NCBI GenBank assembly: GCA_043752345.1
Contig: JAYUYT010000012.1
Coordinates: forward strand, 1 to 17,725
DNA: 17,725 bases
Source of the DNA: VFJL01 sp043752345
GTDB taxonomy: Bacteria; Pseudomonadota; Gammaproteobacteria; Burkholderiales; Nitrosomonadaceae
Direction: 5' to 3'
Translations under genes and position numbers: made by a program
Shown here: piece by piece, positions 6,069 to 13,836 of the stretch
Numbering within the stretch: the first letter of the stretch is position 1
Layout of the letters: each line of letters begins with the position of its first letter
The notes under the pieces: model-generated
Database searches by the model: none
The model's input: only the letters and a program-made list of their open reading frames with translations
What the model was told of the DNA's origin: nothing

Positions 6069-7496
6069 ATGTTAAAACAAGCAACCGATATTGAGATGGA
6101 AAACAGATTGCGCGAAGAGAATCCGTGGTGGCTGGCGGGTGCGGGTATCGACACTGAAAAGGAAGTCATGCCGCGCCGGGCGCATCTACCGGCGCTCATG
6201 GCACTGATTCAGCCTGATGACGCGCAGCGGGCAGTGGTGCTCATGGGTCAGCGCCGGGCGGGAAAGACCACTCTGATCATGCATGCTATTCATACCCTGC
6301 TGCAGGATGGTGTCGCCGGTCGTGACATTCTATATGTTCCCCTGGAAACGCCATCCTTGACCGGGCTGAGCCTGGATACGCTGGTTCGACGTTTCGGCAA
6401 GATGTTCGAGCGGCCGGCGGGAACGCGCCTGTATATCTTTTTCGATGAAATCCAGTACCAGCAAGGTTGGGAACTGCAGCTGAAGACTCTCGCCGATACC
6501 TATCGGCATTGCCGCTTCCTGGTCGCCGGTTCCGCTGCTGCTGCGCTCAAACAGAAAAGCGCGGAGCCCGAAGCAGATCAGTTCAGCGAGTTTCTGCTGC
6601 CGCCACTGACATTCTGCGAGTTTCTGCATTTCGTCGACAAAGAGAGCAGTCTGATCCGGGAAGAGACCGAAGGCTCCGGCCCACGCTACTTTGTTGCAAA
6701 GAATATTCATGCGCTGAACGAGGCATTTGTCGATTATCTGAACTACGGTGGTTTTCCGGAGGCGATATTTCAGGGCGGCCTGCGCGACAATCCCCGGCAT
6801 TTTGTCAGGAGCGAGCTCATTGATCAGGTGTTGTTGCGGGATCTGCCCAGCCTGTACGGCATTGCCAACGTGCAGGAACTGAATGCTCTGTTCAACACGC
6901 TGGCCTACAACACCGCCCAGGAACTGAGCATGGAGGATCTATCCAAATCTTCCGGGGTGTCGAAACCGACACTCGTCAAATATCTCGAATATCTGGAAGC
7001 CGCTTTCCTGATCAAGCGGGTGCAGCGGGTGGATCACAACGTCAAACAGTTCATGCGGGCGATGACATTCAAAGTGTATTTGACCAACCCTACCATGCGC
7101 GCAGCTTTGTTCACTCCTTTGGCGGATAACGATCCAGCTCTGGAGCAACTGGTCGAAACGGCACTGTTCAGCCAATGGCTGCATAGCCCCGCACGTATCG
7201 ATTCGTTACGCTATGCGCGCGGAAAACGTGCCGAGGTGGATCTGATCAGTCTGGATGCGAAGCAGCAGCCACGTTTTGCTGTTGCAGTGAGATGGTCAGA
7301 CCGGGTCTTTGAAGATGCGAAGGAGATCAAGGGGATTATCGAGTTTGCGCGCACGAACAAAATGGCGCGCACGCCGCTGGTAACCACCTTCAGCCAAGCC
7401 GGGGTCAAGACCGTGCAGGGTGTCGAAATTGAATTCACGCCAGCCAGCCTGCTGTGCTACACGGTCAGTCGAAATATGCTGGAGCGCAGCCGTTAA
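6069..7496 (+). CDS. AAA-family ATPase with DUF4143 C-terminal domain
   Basis: A 475-residue protein. The N-terminus has the family's NPWW motif (residues 18-21). Walker A is GQRRAGKT (60-67), Walker B is LYIFFDE (121-127), and a sensor-like GSAAA follows at about 154-158. The middle holds the winged-helix-like segment (MEDLSKSSGVSKPTLVKYLEYL), and the C-terminus is the DUF4143 domain, which has a restriction-nuclease-like fold. In that domain RAEVDLI keeps the acidic strand, but the usual E-x-K strand reads VAVRWS, so the catalytic Glu and Lys look replaced and nuclease activity is doubtful. Function in this family is poorly known. ATG 6069 is chosen because AGGAT lies seven bases upstream; the TTG at 6063 has no such site. 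The gene stands alone downstream of the gene-free region, as often seen for transferred members of this family. Confidence 0.88.
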   Translation: MLKQATDIEMENRLREENPWWLAGAGIDTEKEVMPRRAHLPALMALIQPDDAQRAVVLMGQRRAGKTTLIMHAIHTLLQDGVAGRDILYVPLETPSLTGLSLDTLVRRFGKMFERPAGTRLYIFFDEIQYQQGWELQLKTLADTYRHCRFLVAGSAAAALKQKSAEPEADQFSEFLLPPLTFCEFLHFVDKESSLIREETEGSGPRYFVAKNIHALNEAFVDYLNYGGFPEAIFQGGLRDNPRHFVRSELIDQVLLRDLPSLYGIANVQELNALFNTLAYNTAQELSMEDLSKSSGVSKPTLVKYLEYLEAAFLIKRVQRVDHNVKQFMRAMTFKVYLTNPTMRAALFTPLADNDPALEQLVETALFSQWLHSPARIDSLRYARGKRAEVDLISLDAKQQPRFAVAVRWSDRVFEDAKEIKGIIEFARTNKMARTPLVTTFSQAGVKTVQGVEIEFTPASLLCYTVSRNMLERSR

Positions 7497-7532
7497 TTAT
7501 CGTTGCGTTAGATGCTGAGGGAGCTAGTCACC

Positions 7533-8399
7533 ATGAAGAGATTTGCTGCTATTGCCGGTCTGTATGGATTGCTCTTACTCTTGCCATTGGCAGCGAGCGG
7601 ACAGACGGTCACGGAAGTGATTCCGCTGCAACATCGCAGCAGCGATGAAATCATCCCGGTACTGCAACCACTACTGGACAAGCAGGGAGCAATCAGCGGC
7701 ATGCAGGGTCAGCTCATCGTGCGCACCACACCGTCCAATCTGCGGGAAATCAAGCGGCTGCTGACTGAGATCGACACTGCGCCGCGTCGCCTGATCATCA
7801 CCGTCAAGCAGGATGTGGATCGCGCCACCGAGCAGCGCCTGCGCGGCACTTCTGGCAGCAGCGATGCAGCGGGCGCACGTGTGACGATCGCCGGCAGCGA
7901 GTCTGGTCAGACGGTGGAAGCCGGCCAGAAGCAGGGCGGCGGGCAGAAAGCGCGCGTGCTCAGCAGCCGTTCACTGGAGAGCGATCGCAATACGCAGCAT
8001 GTGCAGGTGCTGGAAGGCAGCAGCGCATTCATCCGTAGCGGTCAATCGTTGCCGCAACCGACGCGCGGCTTGATTTATTCGCCGCAAGGGGATGTGCGGG
8101 TAATCGAAAATACGCAAATGCGCAATGCTGTCACGGGTTTCAGCGTGCTGCCGCACGTGCATGGTGACGAGGTGACGCTGGAAGTGAGCCCGCAGCGGGA
8201 TAAGCCCAACATGCAAACGCCCGGCAGCATCGATATCCAGCAGATGGGCACGACGGTTTCCGGCAAACTGGGCGAGTGGATCGAACTGGGCGGCGTGGGA
8301 CAAGGGCAAGCTGATCAGGCTGGCACCACCGCTGCCCGCAGCATCCAGACTGCCGGTCAACAGCGCAAGGTGTTGATCAAGGTGGAACAAGCGCCCTAA
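7533..8399 (+). CDS. Exported secretin-like protein (secretin N-domain, truncated secretin-type C-terminus)
   Basis: A 288-residue protein with a signal peptide (MKRFAAIAGLYGLLLLLPLAASG). A secretin N1-like domain follows (VIPLQHRSSDEIIPVLQPLL, then IVRTTPSNLREIKRLLTEID). A Gly/Gln/Ser-rich linker comes next. The C-terminal segment contains GSSAFIRSGQSLPQP, TGFSVLPHVHGDEVTLEV and TTVSGKLGEWIELGG, which resembles the start of a secretin core. It is too short to make the whole gated beta barrel, so it is probably a periplasmic or outer-membrane accessory protein. ATG 7533 is preferred over ATG 7512 because it gives a standard signal peptide and has GGAG about ten bases before it. It starts 36 bases after the ATPase gene but shares no obvious function with it. 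No type II or IV secretion genes are nearby. Confidence 0.8.
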   Translation: MKRFAAIAGLYGLLLLLPLAASGQTVTEVIPLQHRSSDEIIPVLQPLLDKQGAISGMQGQLIVRTTPSNLREIKRLLTEIDTAPRRLIITVKQDVDRATEQRLRGTSGSSDAAGARVTIAGSESGQTVEAGQKQGGGQKARVLSSRSLESDRNTQHVQVLEGSSAFIRSGQSLPQPTRGLIYSPQGDVRVIENTQMRNAVTGFSVLPHVHGDEVTLEVSPQRDKPNMQTPGSIDIQQMGTTVSGKLGEWIELGGVGQGQADQAGTTAARSIQTAGQQRKVLIKVEQAP

Positions 8400-8512
8400 T
8401 CGGTGTAGGCGCGCCTGATTGCAATTTGCCAAGGTTGGTCATAGACTGCATGCAGCAGGTGCGCGTAAATAGGCCGGTGTTGCATTACCAATCCAAAACG
8501 AGGAGAAAAATC

Positions 8513-8734
8513 ATGGCAGAAGAAAGTGTTTATCGGATAACGGAAATAGTCGGGACCAGCAAGGTATCGTGGGAAGATGCAGCCAAGAATGCTGTCAAGA
8601 CCGCCTCGAAAACGCTGCGGGATTTGAGAGTCGCCGAAATCATGAAGCTCGACATGGTGATCGAGAAAGGCAAAGTGACCCGCTATCGGGCCAGAGTAAG
8701 CTTGTCCTTCAAGTACGAAGCCAAGGGTAAATAG
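8513..8734 (+). CDS. Dodecin family protein, calcium-dodecin type
   Basis: A 73-residue dodecin: YRITEIVGTS, then SWEDAAKNAVKTASKTLRDL, then VAEIMKLDMVIEKGKV and a final beta strand, YRARVSLSFKYE. Dodecins form hollow dodecamers. Flavin-binding members stack flavin on a Trp in the strand after the helix; here that position is Val40 (LRVAEI). The sequence is closer to the SecE2/Rv0379 'calcium dodecin' class, which carries SWEQAAAEAV and IRVARV (from memory). Flavin binding is therefore doubtful. ATG 8513 is chosen for its AGGAG seven or eight bases upstream; the longer frame from 8426 is not conserved. The gene converges on clpA and ends before a shared terminator. Bases 8400-8512 hold only the leader. 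Confidence 0.9.
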   Translation: MAEESVYRITEIVGTSKVSWEDAAKNAVKTASKTLRDLRVAEIMKLDMVIEKGKVTRYRARVSLSFKYEAKGK

Positions 8735-8757
8735 CCAAGGATAAATAACCGGACTCG

Positions 8758-8796
8758 ACAATAAAAAAGGCGCGGATTACGCGCCTTTTTTATTGT
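8758..8796. terminator. Bidirectional intrinsic terminator between dodecin and clpA
   Basis: Two 17-base arms are perfectly complementary across a five-base loop (GATTA, 8775-8779). The core GGCGCG/CGCGCC is flanked by an A tract on one side and a T tract on the other, so it ends transcripts in both directions. It serves the dodecin gene and clpA, whose stop codon is 12 bases away. Confidence 0.93.
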
Positions 8797-8807
8797 GCGG
8801 ACAGAAT

Positions 8808-11066
8808 TTATATAACGGCGGTTGCTTCTTCCTCGAATTGCAGTTTCACCTTGCCGTCAGCATCCACATCCACCGTTACCCGGCCGCCGTTGGCAAGACG
8901 GCCAAACAGTAATTCATCCGCCAGCGCGCTACGGATGGTGTCCTGAATCAGCCGGGCCATCGGACGCGCGCCCATGATGGGATCAAAACCATCTTTCGCC
9001 AGATGTGCTTTGAGCGCATCGGTAAAGATGGATTCCACTTTCTTTTCGTGCAACTGCGCTTCCAGTTGCATCAGGAATTTGTCTACCACGCGCAGAATCA
9101 CGTCGCGATCCAGCGCCGCGAAGGAGATGATCGCATCCAAGCGGTTGCGGAATTCCGGCGTGAACATGCGCTTGATGTCGGCCATCTCGTCACCCGCCTG
9201 CGTCGACTTGGTGAAGCCGATGGAAGTTTTGGCGAGCGATTCGGCGCCAGCATTGGTGGTCATAATGATGATCACGTTGCGGAAATCTGCTTTGCGGCCG
9301 TTGTTGTCGGTCAGGGTGCCGTGATCCATCACTTGCAGCAGGATGCTGAAAATGTCGGGGTGAGCTTTTTCGATTTCGTCCAGCAGCAGCACCGCATAAG
9401 GTTGTTTGGCAATAGCCTCGGTGAGCAGACCACCCTGGTCAAAACCGACATAGCCGGGCGGCGCGCCGATCAGACGTGACACCGCGTGCCGTTCCATGTA
9501 TTCGGACATGTCGAAGCGGTGTAGTTGGATGCCTAACGCATAAGCAAGCTGCTGCGCCACCTCGGTTTTGCCGACACCGGTGGGGCCGGAAAAGAGGAAT
9601 GAGCCAACCGGTTTTTGCGGGTTGCCCAATCCGCTGCGCGCCATTTTGATCGCCGTCGTGAGCGCATAGATAGCCTTGTCCTGACCGAAGACCACGGTCT
9701 TCAAATCACGTTCGAGCGTCTTTAGGGTGTTGCGGTCATCACTGGAGACACTTTGCGGCGGAATGCGCGCAATTTTAGCGATGATGTCTTCGATTTCATG
9801 CTTGCTGATGACCTTGCGCTGCTTTGATTTCGGCAGGATGCGCTGGGCCGCGCCGGCTTCATCGATCACATCAATCGCCTTGTCCGGCAAGTGTCGGTCA
9901 TTGATAAAGCGGGCCGACAACTCCGCTGCGGTGGAGAGTGCAGTGGCTGTATATTTGACGCCGTGATGCATTTCGTAACGGGATTTCAGCCCGCGCAGGA
10001 TGGCAATGGTTTCTTCCACACTGGGTTCAGGCACATCGATTTTCTGGAAGCGCCGTGACAGAGCGTGATCCTTCTCAAAAATTCCGCGATATTCGCTATA
10101 AGTCGTGGCGCCGATGCATTTCAGTTGGCCGGTGTTGAGTATCGGCTTGAGCAGGTTGGAAGCATCCAGCGTGCCGCCAGAAGCTGCCCCTGCACCGATT
10201 AACGTATGGATTTCATCGATGAACAGGATGGCGTTGGGGCTATCGAGCAACTGCTTCAACACTGCTTTCAGGCGCTGTTCGAAATCGCCGCGATACTTGG
10301 TGCCAGCCAGCAGCGCCCCCATGTCCAGGGCGTAAACTTGGTGGTGTGCCAGAACTTCCGGTACGTCATTTTCGACGATGCGCCGCGCCAGTCCTTCGGC
10401 GATGGCGGTTTTGCCGACGCCTGCTTCACCCACCAGCAGCGGGTTATTCTTGCGCCGGCGGCACAATGTTTGAATCACACGTTCCAGTTCTTTTTCACGC
10501 CCGATCAGTGGGTCGATCTTGCCAGCCAGGGCTTGGCTGTTGAGATTCATGGTGTAGCTTTCCAATGCGCCACTGGCGCCCATCTCCTGTTCGCTGTCGC
10601 TCTCGCCTTCGGTCTTGGCGCCGCCGCCCTGGGGCACTTTGCTGATGCCATGGGAGATGTAATTGACCACGTCCAGCCGGGTCACGCCTTTCTGGTGCAG
10701 GAAATAAACCGCATGCGAGTCCTTCTCGCCGAATATCGCCACCAGCACGTTGGCACCAGTGACTTCTTTCTTGCCGGAGGATTGGACATGCAAGATGGCA
10801 CGCTGAATTACACGCTGGAAACCAAGCGTTGGTTGAGTATCCACTTCGCCCGTACCAGCCACAGTGGGTGTATTTGCATTGACATGTTCGGTCAGCAGCC
10901 TGCGCAAGTCATCTGCATCCACCGAACAGGCGCGCAGTACATCGGCCGCAGTGGGGTTGTCGAGCATTGCTATCAACAGATGCTCGACTGTAATGAATTC
11001 GTGGCGCTTCTGCCGCGACTCGGCGAACGCCATGTGTAAACTCACCTCTAGTTCTTGCGCAATCAT
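8808..11066 (-). CDS. clpA: ATP-dependent Clp protease ATP-binding subunit ClpA
   Basis: A 752-residue AAA+ unfoldase, close to the usual ClpA length. The N domain (about residues 1-145) binds ClpS. An acidic linker follows at about 150-165. The first AAA module has Walker A GEAGVGKT (213-220) and Walker B ILFIDE (280-286). The second has GPTGVGKT (494-501) and VLLLDE (559-564). The IGF tripeptide (616-618) is the loop that docks into ClpP. It unfolds substrates and threads them into ClpP, which is not encoded here. The gene starts one base after the clpS stop, behind a GGAGG site inside the clpS end, so the two are cotranscribed and probably translationally coupled. All key residues are present. 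Confidence 0.98.
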   Translation of the reverse strand: MIAQELEVSLHMAFAESRQKRHEFITVEHLLIAMLDNPTAADVLRACSVDADDLRRLLTEHVNANTPTVAGTGEVDTQPTLGFQRVIQRAILHVQSSGKKEVTGANVLVAIFGEKDSHAVYFLHQKGVTRLDVVNYISHGISKVPQGGGAKTEGESDSEQEMGASGALESYTMNLNSQALAGKIDPLIGREKELERVIQTLCRRRKNNPLLVGEAGVGKTAIAEGLARRIVENDVPEVLAHHQVYALDMGALLAGTKYRGDFEQRLKAVLKQLLDSPNAILFIDEIHTLIGAGAASGGTLDASNLLKPILNTGQLKCIGATTYSEYRGIFEKDHALSRRFQKIDVPEPSVEETIAILRGLKSRYEMHHGVKYTATALSTAAELSARFINDRHLPDKAIDVIDEAGAAQRILPKSKQRKVISKHEIEDIIAKIARIPPQSVSSDDRNTLKTLERDLKTVVFGQDKAIYALTTAIKMARSGLGNPQKPVGSFLFSGPTGVGKTEVAQQLAYALGIQLHRFDMSEYMERHAVSRLIGAPPGYVGFDQGGLLTEAIAKQPYAVLLLDEIEKAHPDIFSILLQVMDHGTLTDNNGRKADFRNVIIIMTTNAGAESLAKTSIGFTKSTQAGDEMADIKRMFTPEFRNRLDAIISFAALDRDVILRVVDKFLMQLEAQLHEKKVESIFTDALKAHLAKDGFDPIMGARPMARLIQDTIRSALADELLFGRLANGGRVTVDVDADGKVKLQFEEEATAVI

Positions 11067-11067
11067 T

Positions 11068-11376
11068 TCAGGTTTCCTCCATCACGCACTGTAGCGGATG
11101 ATGATGTTGTCTGGTAAATACGGTGACCTGATTAACCTTGGCGATGGCAATATCATTGGGGTAGATACCGCATACTCCCATTCCCTCTCTATGAACTTTG
11201 AGCATTATTTGTGTCGCCTGTTCTCGATTCATAGAGAAAAAAGTCTGTAACACCGTAACCACGAATTCCATCGGTGTGAAATCGTCATTCAGCAAAATCA
11301 CTTTGAACATTGGCGGAGGTTTGAGTTTACTCTTTTTAGCCTCCAGTACGACATCCCCATGATTTTTTGTTGCCAT
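11068..11376 (-). CDS. clpS: ClpS adaptor (N-degron recognition)
   Basis: A 102-residue adaptor that brings proteins with destabilising N-terminal residues to ClpA. After a flexible N-terminus come FKVILLNDDFTPMEFVV, which holds the substrate-binding Asp-Asp and the pocket methionine, and MLKVHREGMGVCG with the conserved His. The C-terminus ends in a beta strand (VTVFTRQ). An AGGTAG site precedes the ATG. It heads a clpS-clpA operon and is divergent from cspA. Upstream on the minus strand, CTTGAAA (11459-11453) is a good sigma-32 -35 match, but I find no convincing -10, so heat-shock control is only a possibility. Confidence 0.97.
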   Translation of the reverse strand: MATKNHGDVVLEAKKSKLKPPPMFKVILLNDDFTPMEFVVTVLQTFFSMNREQATQIMLKVHREGMGVCGIYPNDIAIAKVNQVTVFTRQHHHPLQCVMEET

Positions 11377-11454
11377 GGCTACCTATTTCGTTTGCTCATT
11401 AGATTGGAATGGAACACATATTCTTTTGTATATTTGACGATTACGGCGAAAATT

Positions 11455-11467
11455 TCAAGTAACTTGA
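11455..11467. promoter_or_regulatory. Palindrome TCAAGT-A-ACTTGA between clpS and cspA
   Basis: Six-bp arms around one central base, in the 279-base divergent intergenic region. It lies about 80 bases before clpS and 45-55 bases before the cspA promoter candidate. A site here could affect both genes; no regulator can be named. Confidence 0.35.
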
Positions 11468-11510
11468 GAAAATTATTCTGTTGCAATTTTACAAAATGCG
11501 TTATCAGCAC

Positions 11511-11539
11511 TTGACTTGGGCGCCAGATTTGCGTAAAAC
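11511..11539 (+). promoter_or_regulatory. Candidate sigma-70 promoter of cspA
   Basis: TTGACT at 11511-11516 and TAAAAC at 11534-11539, spaced 17 bases. The predicted start near 11546 gives a leader of about 110 bases. Long leaders are typical of cold-shock genes, where the leader RNA controls stability and translation. Confidence 0.5.
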
Positions 11540-11615
11540 CAACCTTGGCGTTTGGCTTCAAGTGTTCTGCAGTACCGGTTACAGCCGTTTGCGGTCTTGA
11601 AACTCAAACAGTATT

Positions 11616-11638
11616 CGGGTTTCCGGCCCGGTTTTTTT
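11616..11638 (+). promoter_or_regulatory. Short hairpin plus T tract in the cspA leader
   Basis: CGGG (11616-11619) can pair with CCCG (11627-11630), and seven Ts follow. The site lies just before the AGGAAG Shine-Dalgarno sequence (11645-11650). It has the form of a weak intrinsic terminator or a thermosensitive leader element. The four-bp stem makes this uncertain. Confidence 0.35.
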
Positions 11639-11655
11639 ATATATAGGAAGTAAAA

Positions 11656-11859
11656 ATGGCAACAGGTACAGTGAAATGGTTTAACGATTCCAAGGGTTTT
11701 GGTTTTATCACTCCCGACGATGGTAGCGAAGATTTGTTTGCGCACTTTTCCGCAATCAACATGTCTGGATTTAAAACCCTCAAGGAAGGTCAGAAAGTGA
11801 GCTTTGAAGTCACTCAGGGTCCGAAAGGCAAACAAGCATCAAACATTCAGGCTGCCTAA
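11656..11859 (+). CDS. Cold-shock domain protein (CspA/CspD family)
   Basis: A 67-residue single cold-shock domain. RNP1 is KGFGFI (residues 13-18) and RNP2 is LFAHFSAI (27-34). The opening MATGTVKWFNDSKGFGF is typical, so it should bind single-stranded RNA or DNA as a chaperone. AGGAAG precedes the ATG. It is divergent from clpS-clpA, the position held by cspD in E. coli, but it lacks the C-terminal extension of E. coli CspD, so I leave the paralogue open. A strong terminator follows. Confidence 0.95.
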   Translation: MATGTVKWFNDSKGFGFITPDDGSEDLFAHFSAINMSGFKTLKEGQKVSFEVTQGPKGKQASNIQAA

Positions 11860-11917
11860 CGATTCTCTGCTGACGCAGCTCAGAGCTGCAATCAGTATAT
11901 AATCATTGGATGCAACA

Positions 11918-11950
11918 AGCCCTTGCCGGGAAACCGGCAAGGGCTTTTTT
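11918..11950 (+). terminator. Intrinsic terminator after cspA
   Basis: A 12-bp perfect GC-rich stem (AGCCCTTGCCGG with its complement), a GAAA tetraloop, and six Ts. The T tract runs into the stop codon of the convergent icd gene (11949-11951). On the minus strand only a weak T-rich tail follows the stem, so it may end icd transcripts less efficiently. Confidence 0.93.
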
Positions 11951-13199
11951 ATGTCATGCGTTCGACCAGCGCCTGACCGAATGCCGAGCATGATACTTTC
12001 TGCGCGCCGGTCATCTGCCGCGCGAAATCATAGGTTACGATTTTGTCCTGGATGGTTTTTTCCACCGCCCGGATTATCAGGTCGGCAGCCTCAATCCAGC
12101 CCATGTGCCGCAGCATCATTTCCGCCGACAGGATAATAGACCCGGGATTGACCTGATCCTTGCCGGCGTATTTGGGTGCAGTGCCATGGGTCGCCTCGAA
12201 TATCGCAATCGAATCGCTGAGGTTCGCGCCCGGCGCGATACCGATACCGCCCACCTGTGCCGCCAGGGCATCGGAGATGTAGTCACCGTTCAGATTCAGC
12301 GTGGCGATCACATCGTATTCTTCCGGCCGCAGCAGAATCTGCTGCAGAAACGCATCGGCGATCACGTCCTTGATGACGATCCCGCCCTTGTCCGCTGGCA
12401 GCTTCATCCATGGCCCGCCGTCGAGCAATTTAGCGCCAAATTCTCTTGCCGCCAAGGCGTAGCCCCAGTTCTTGAAGGCCCCCTCGGTAAATTTCATGAT
12501 GTTGCCCTTGTGCACCAGCGTAACCGATTTGCGCCGGTTATCGATCGCATATTGGATTGCCCTGCGCACCAGACGCTCGCTGCCCTCGCTGGACACCGGC
12601 TTGATGCCGATGCCGGATGTTTGCGGAAAGCGTATTTTGGTGACCCCCATGTCTTTCATCAGGAAGTCGATCAGCTTTTTTGCCTTATCCGAACCGGCTT
12701 CCCATTCGATGCCGGCGTAAATATCTTCCGAGTTCTCGCGGAAAATAACCATGTCGGTTTTCTCCGGCTGCTTTACCGGGCTTGGCACCCCCTGGAAATA
12801 ACGCACTGGCCGCAAGCATACGTACAGATCCAGTTCCTGGCGCAACGCCACGTTGATCGAGCGGATGCCGCCGCCCACCGGCGTGGTCAATGGTCCCTTG
12901 ATCGAAACCACATACTCTTTTGCGGCCTGCAGAGTTTCCTCCGGCAGCCATACATTCTCGCCGTAGACGCGGGTGGACTTTTCCCCGGCATAGATTTCCA
13001 TCCAGGAAATTTTGCGTTTGCCGGCGTAGGCTTTGGCCACCGCCGCATCAACTACTTTCTGCATCACCGGAGTAATGTCTACACCGATGCCGTCGCCTTC
13101 GATGTATGGAATGACTGGATGATCGGGCACGTCCAGGGAAAGGTCCGCGTTGACACGGATTTTCTCACCCTCGGCTGGCGGCGTGATGTGCTGGTACAT
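11949..13199 (-). CDS. icd: NADP-dependent isocitrate dehydrogenase
   Basis: A 416-residue enzyme of the TCA cycle that oxidises isocitrate to 2-oxoglutarate and CO2 and makes NADPH. IRSINVALRQ contains Ser114, the equivalent of the E. coli phosphorylation and substrate-binding Ser113. Arg residues in LRPVRYF, Tyr161 and Lys231 match the active site, and GDYISD supplies the metal-binding Asp306 and Asp310. HGTAPKYAG with Lys343-Tyr344 is the NADP-specific signature. No aceK is visible here, so phosphorylation control is not established. GGGAG precedes the ATG. The gene is convergent with cspA and divergent from nudJ. Confidence 0.98.
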   Translation of the reverse strand: MYQHITPPAEGEKIRVNADLSLDVPDHPVIPYIEGDGIGVDITPVMQKVVDAAVAKAYAGKRKISWMEIYAGEKSTRVYGENVWLPEETLQAAKEYVVSIKGPLTTPVGGGIRSINVALRQELDLYVCLRPVRYFQGVPSPVKQPEKTDMVIFRENSEDIYAGIEWEAGSDKAKKLIDFLMKDMGVTKIRFPQTSGIGIKPVSSEGSERLVRRAIQYAIDNRRKSVTLVHKGNIMKFTEGAFKNWGYALAAREFGAKLLDGGPWMKLPADKGGIVIKDVIADAFLQQILLRPEEYDVIATLNLNGDYISDALAAQVGGIGIAPGANLSDSIAIFEATHGTAPKYAGKDQVNPGSIILSAEMMLRHMGWIEAADLIIRAVEKTIQDKIVTYDFARQMTGAQKVSCSAFGQALVERMT

Positions 13200-13385
13200 G
13201 GTGTCTCCCTAAGTGATTGGCAAGTCGGCAATGCGTGGGGTTTGTCTTTATCTCAAGGCAAGAAGAGCTGCTGCATTTTACCCGTGTTTCGGGGATAAGA
13301 GCCACCGCAGTTTGTTCCTTTCTCCTGATCAAGGCGCTAGAATGCGGGCTTGTGCCGGTTTGGCGCGCGCTCATGGAATAGCAGC

Positions 13386-13832
13386 ATGATCTGGAAACCT
13401 AATGTCACGGTTGCAGCAGTCATCGAGCAGGACGGGAAATACCTGCTGGTGGAAGAGCAAACCACTGGCGGCGAATTGTTCAATCAGCCGGCAGGGCACT
13501 GGGAATCTGATGAATCGATCATTCAGGGCGCGATCCGGGAAACCCTGGAAGAAACCGGGTATACCTTCGTTCCGCAATGGCTGCTGGGTATTTATCGCTG
13601 GCACTCCCGCGCCAACGATATCATTTATCTGCGCTTTGCCTTTGCCGGTTCAGTCACCGGCTACGACCCTGAGCGCACGCTGGATGATGGCATACTGCGC
13701 GCGGCATGGTTCAGCCTGGATGAAATTCGCGCATTGGTCCCGCGTCACCGCAGTCCGCTAGTGATGCAGTGCATCGAGGATCATTTGGCAGGCAAGCATT
13801 ATCCTCTGGATATTCTTACCCATTGCGATTGA
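13386..13832 (+). CDS. nudJ: NUDIX hydrolase, NudJ-like phosphatase
   Basis: A 148-residue NUDIX enzyme. The Nudix box is complete: Gly, then Glu six residues on, then RETLEETGY, matching Gx5Ex7REUxEExGU. The N-terminal PNVTVAAVIEQDGKYLLVEE and the WHSRANDIIYLRFAF segment match the NudJ (YmfB) group, which dephosphorylates nucleoside tri- and diphosphates and hydroxymethylpyrimidine pyrophosphate in E. coli. ATG 13386 is chosen because the family starts there and GGAA lies about eight bases before; the longer TTG frame from 13350 is not conserved. TAGAAT at 13338-13343 could be its -10. It is followed after four bases by mnmA, as in E. coli and many proteobacteria, so they form an operon. Confidence 0.92.
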   Translation: MIWKPNVTVAAVIEQDGKYLLVEEQTTGGELFNQPAGHWESDESIIQGAIRETLEETGYTFVPQWLLGIYRWHSRANDIIYLRFAFAGSVTGYDPERTLDDGILRAAWFSLDEIRALVPRHRSPLVMQCIEDHLAGKHYPLDILTHCD

Positions 13833-13836
13833 AACG

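Noticed and set aside
10206..11039. Plus-strand open frame of 277 codons inside clpA, and a 397-codon one across icd (12105-13298)
   Set aside because: Both lie opposite strongly conserved genes and have no start context or recognisable protein; they are antisense shadows.
11898..11903. Perfect TATAAT between cspA and its terminator
   Set aside because: No -35 at usable spacing, and any transcript would end within about 40 bases at the terminator.
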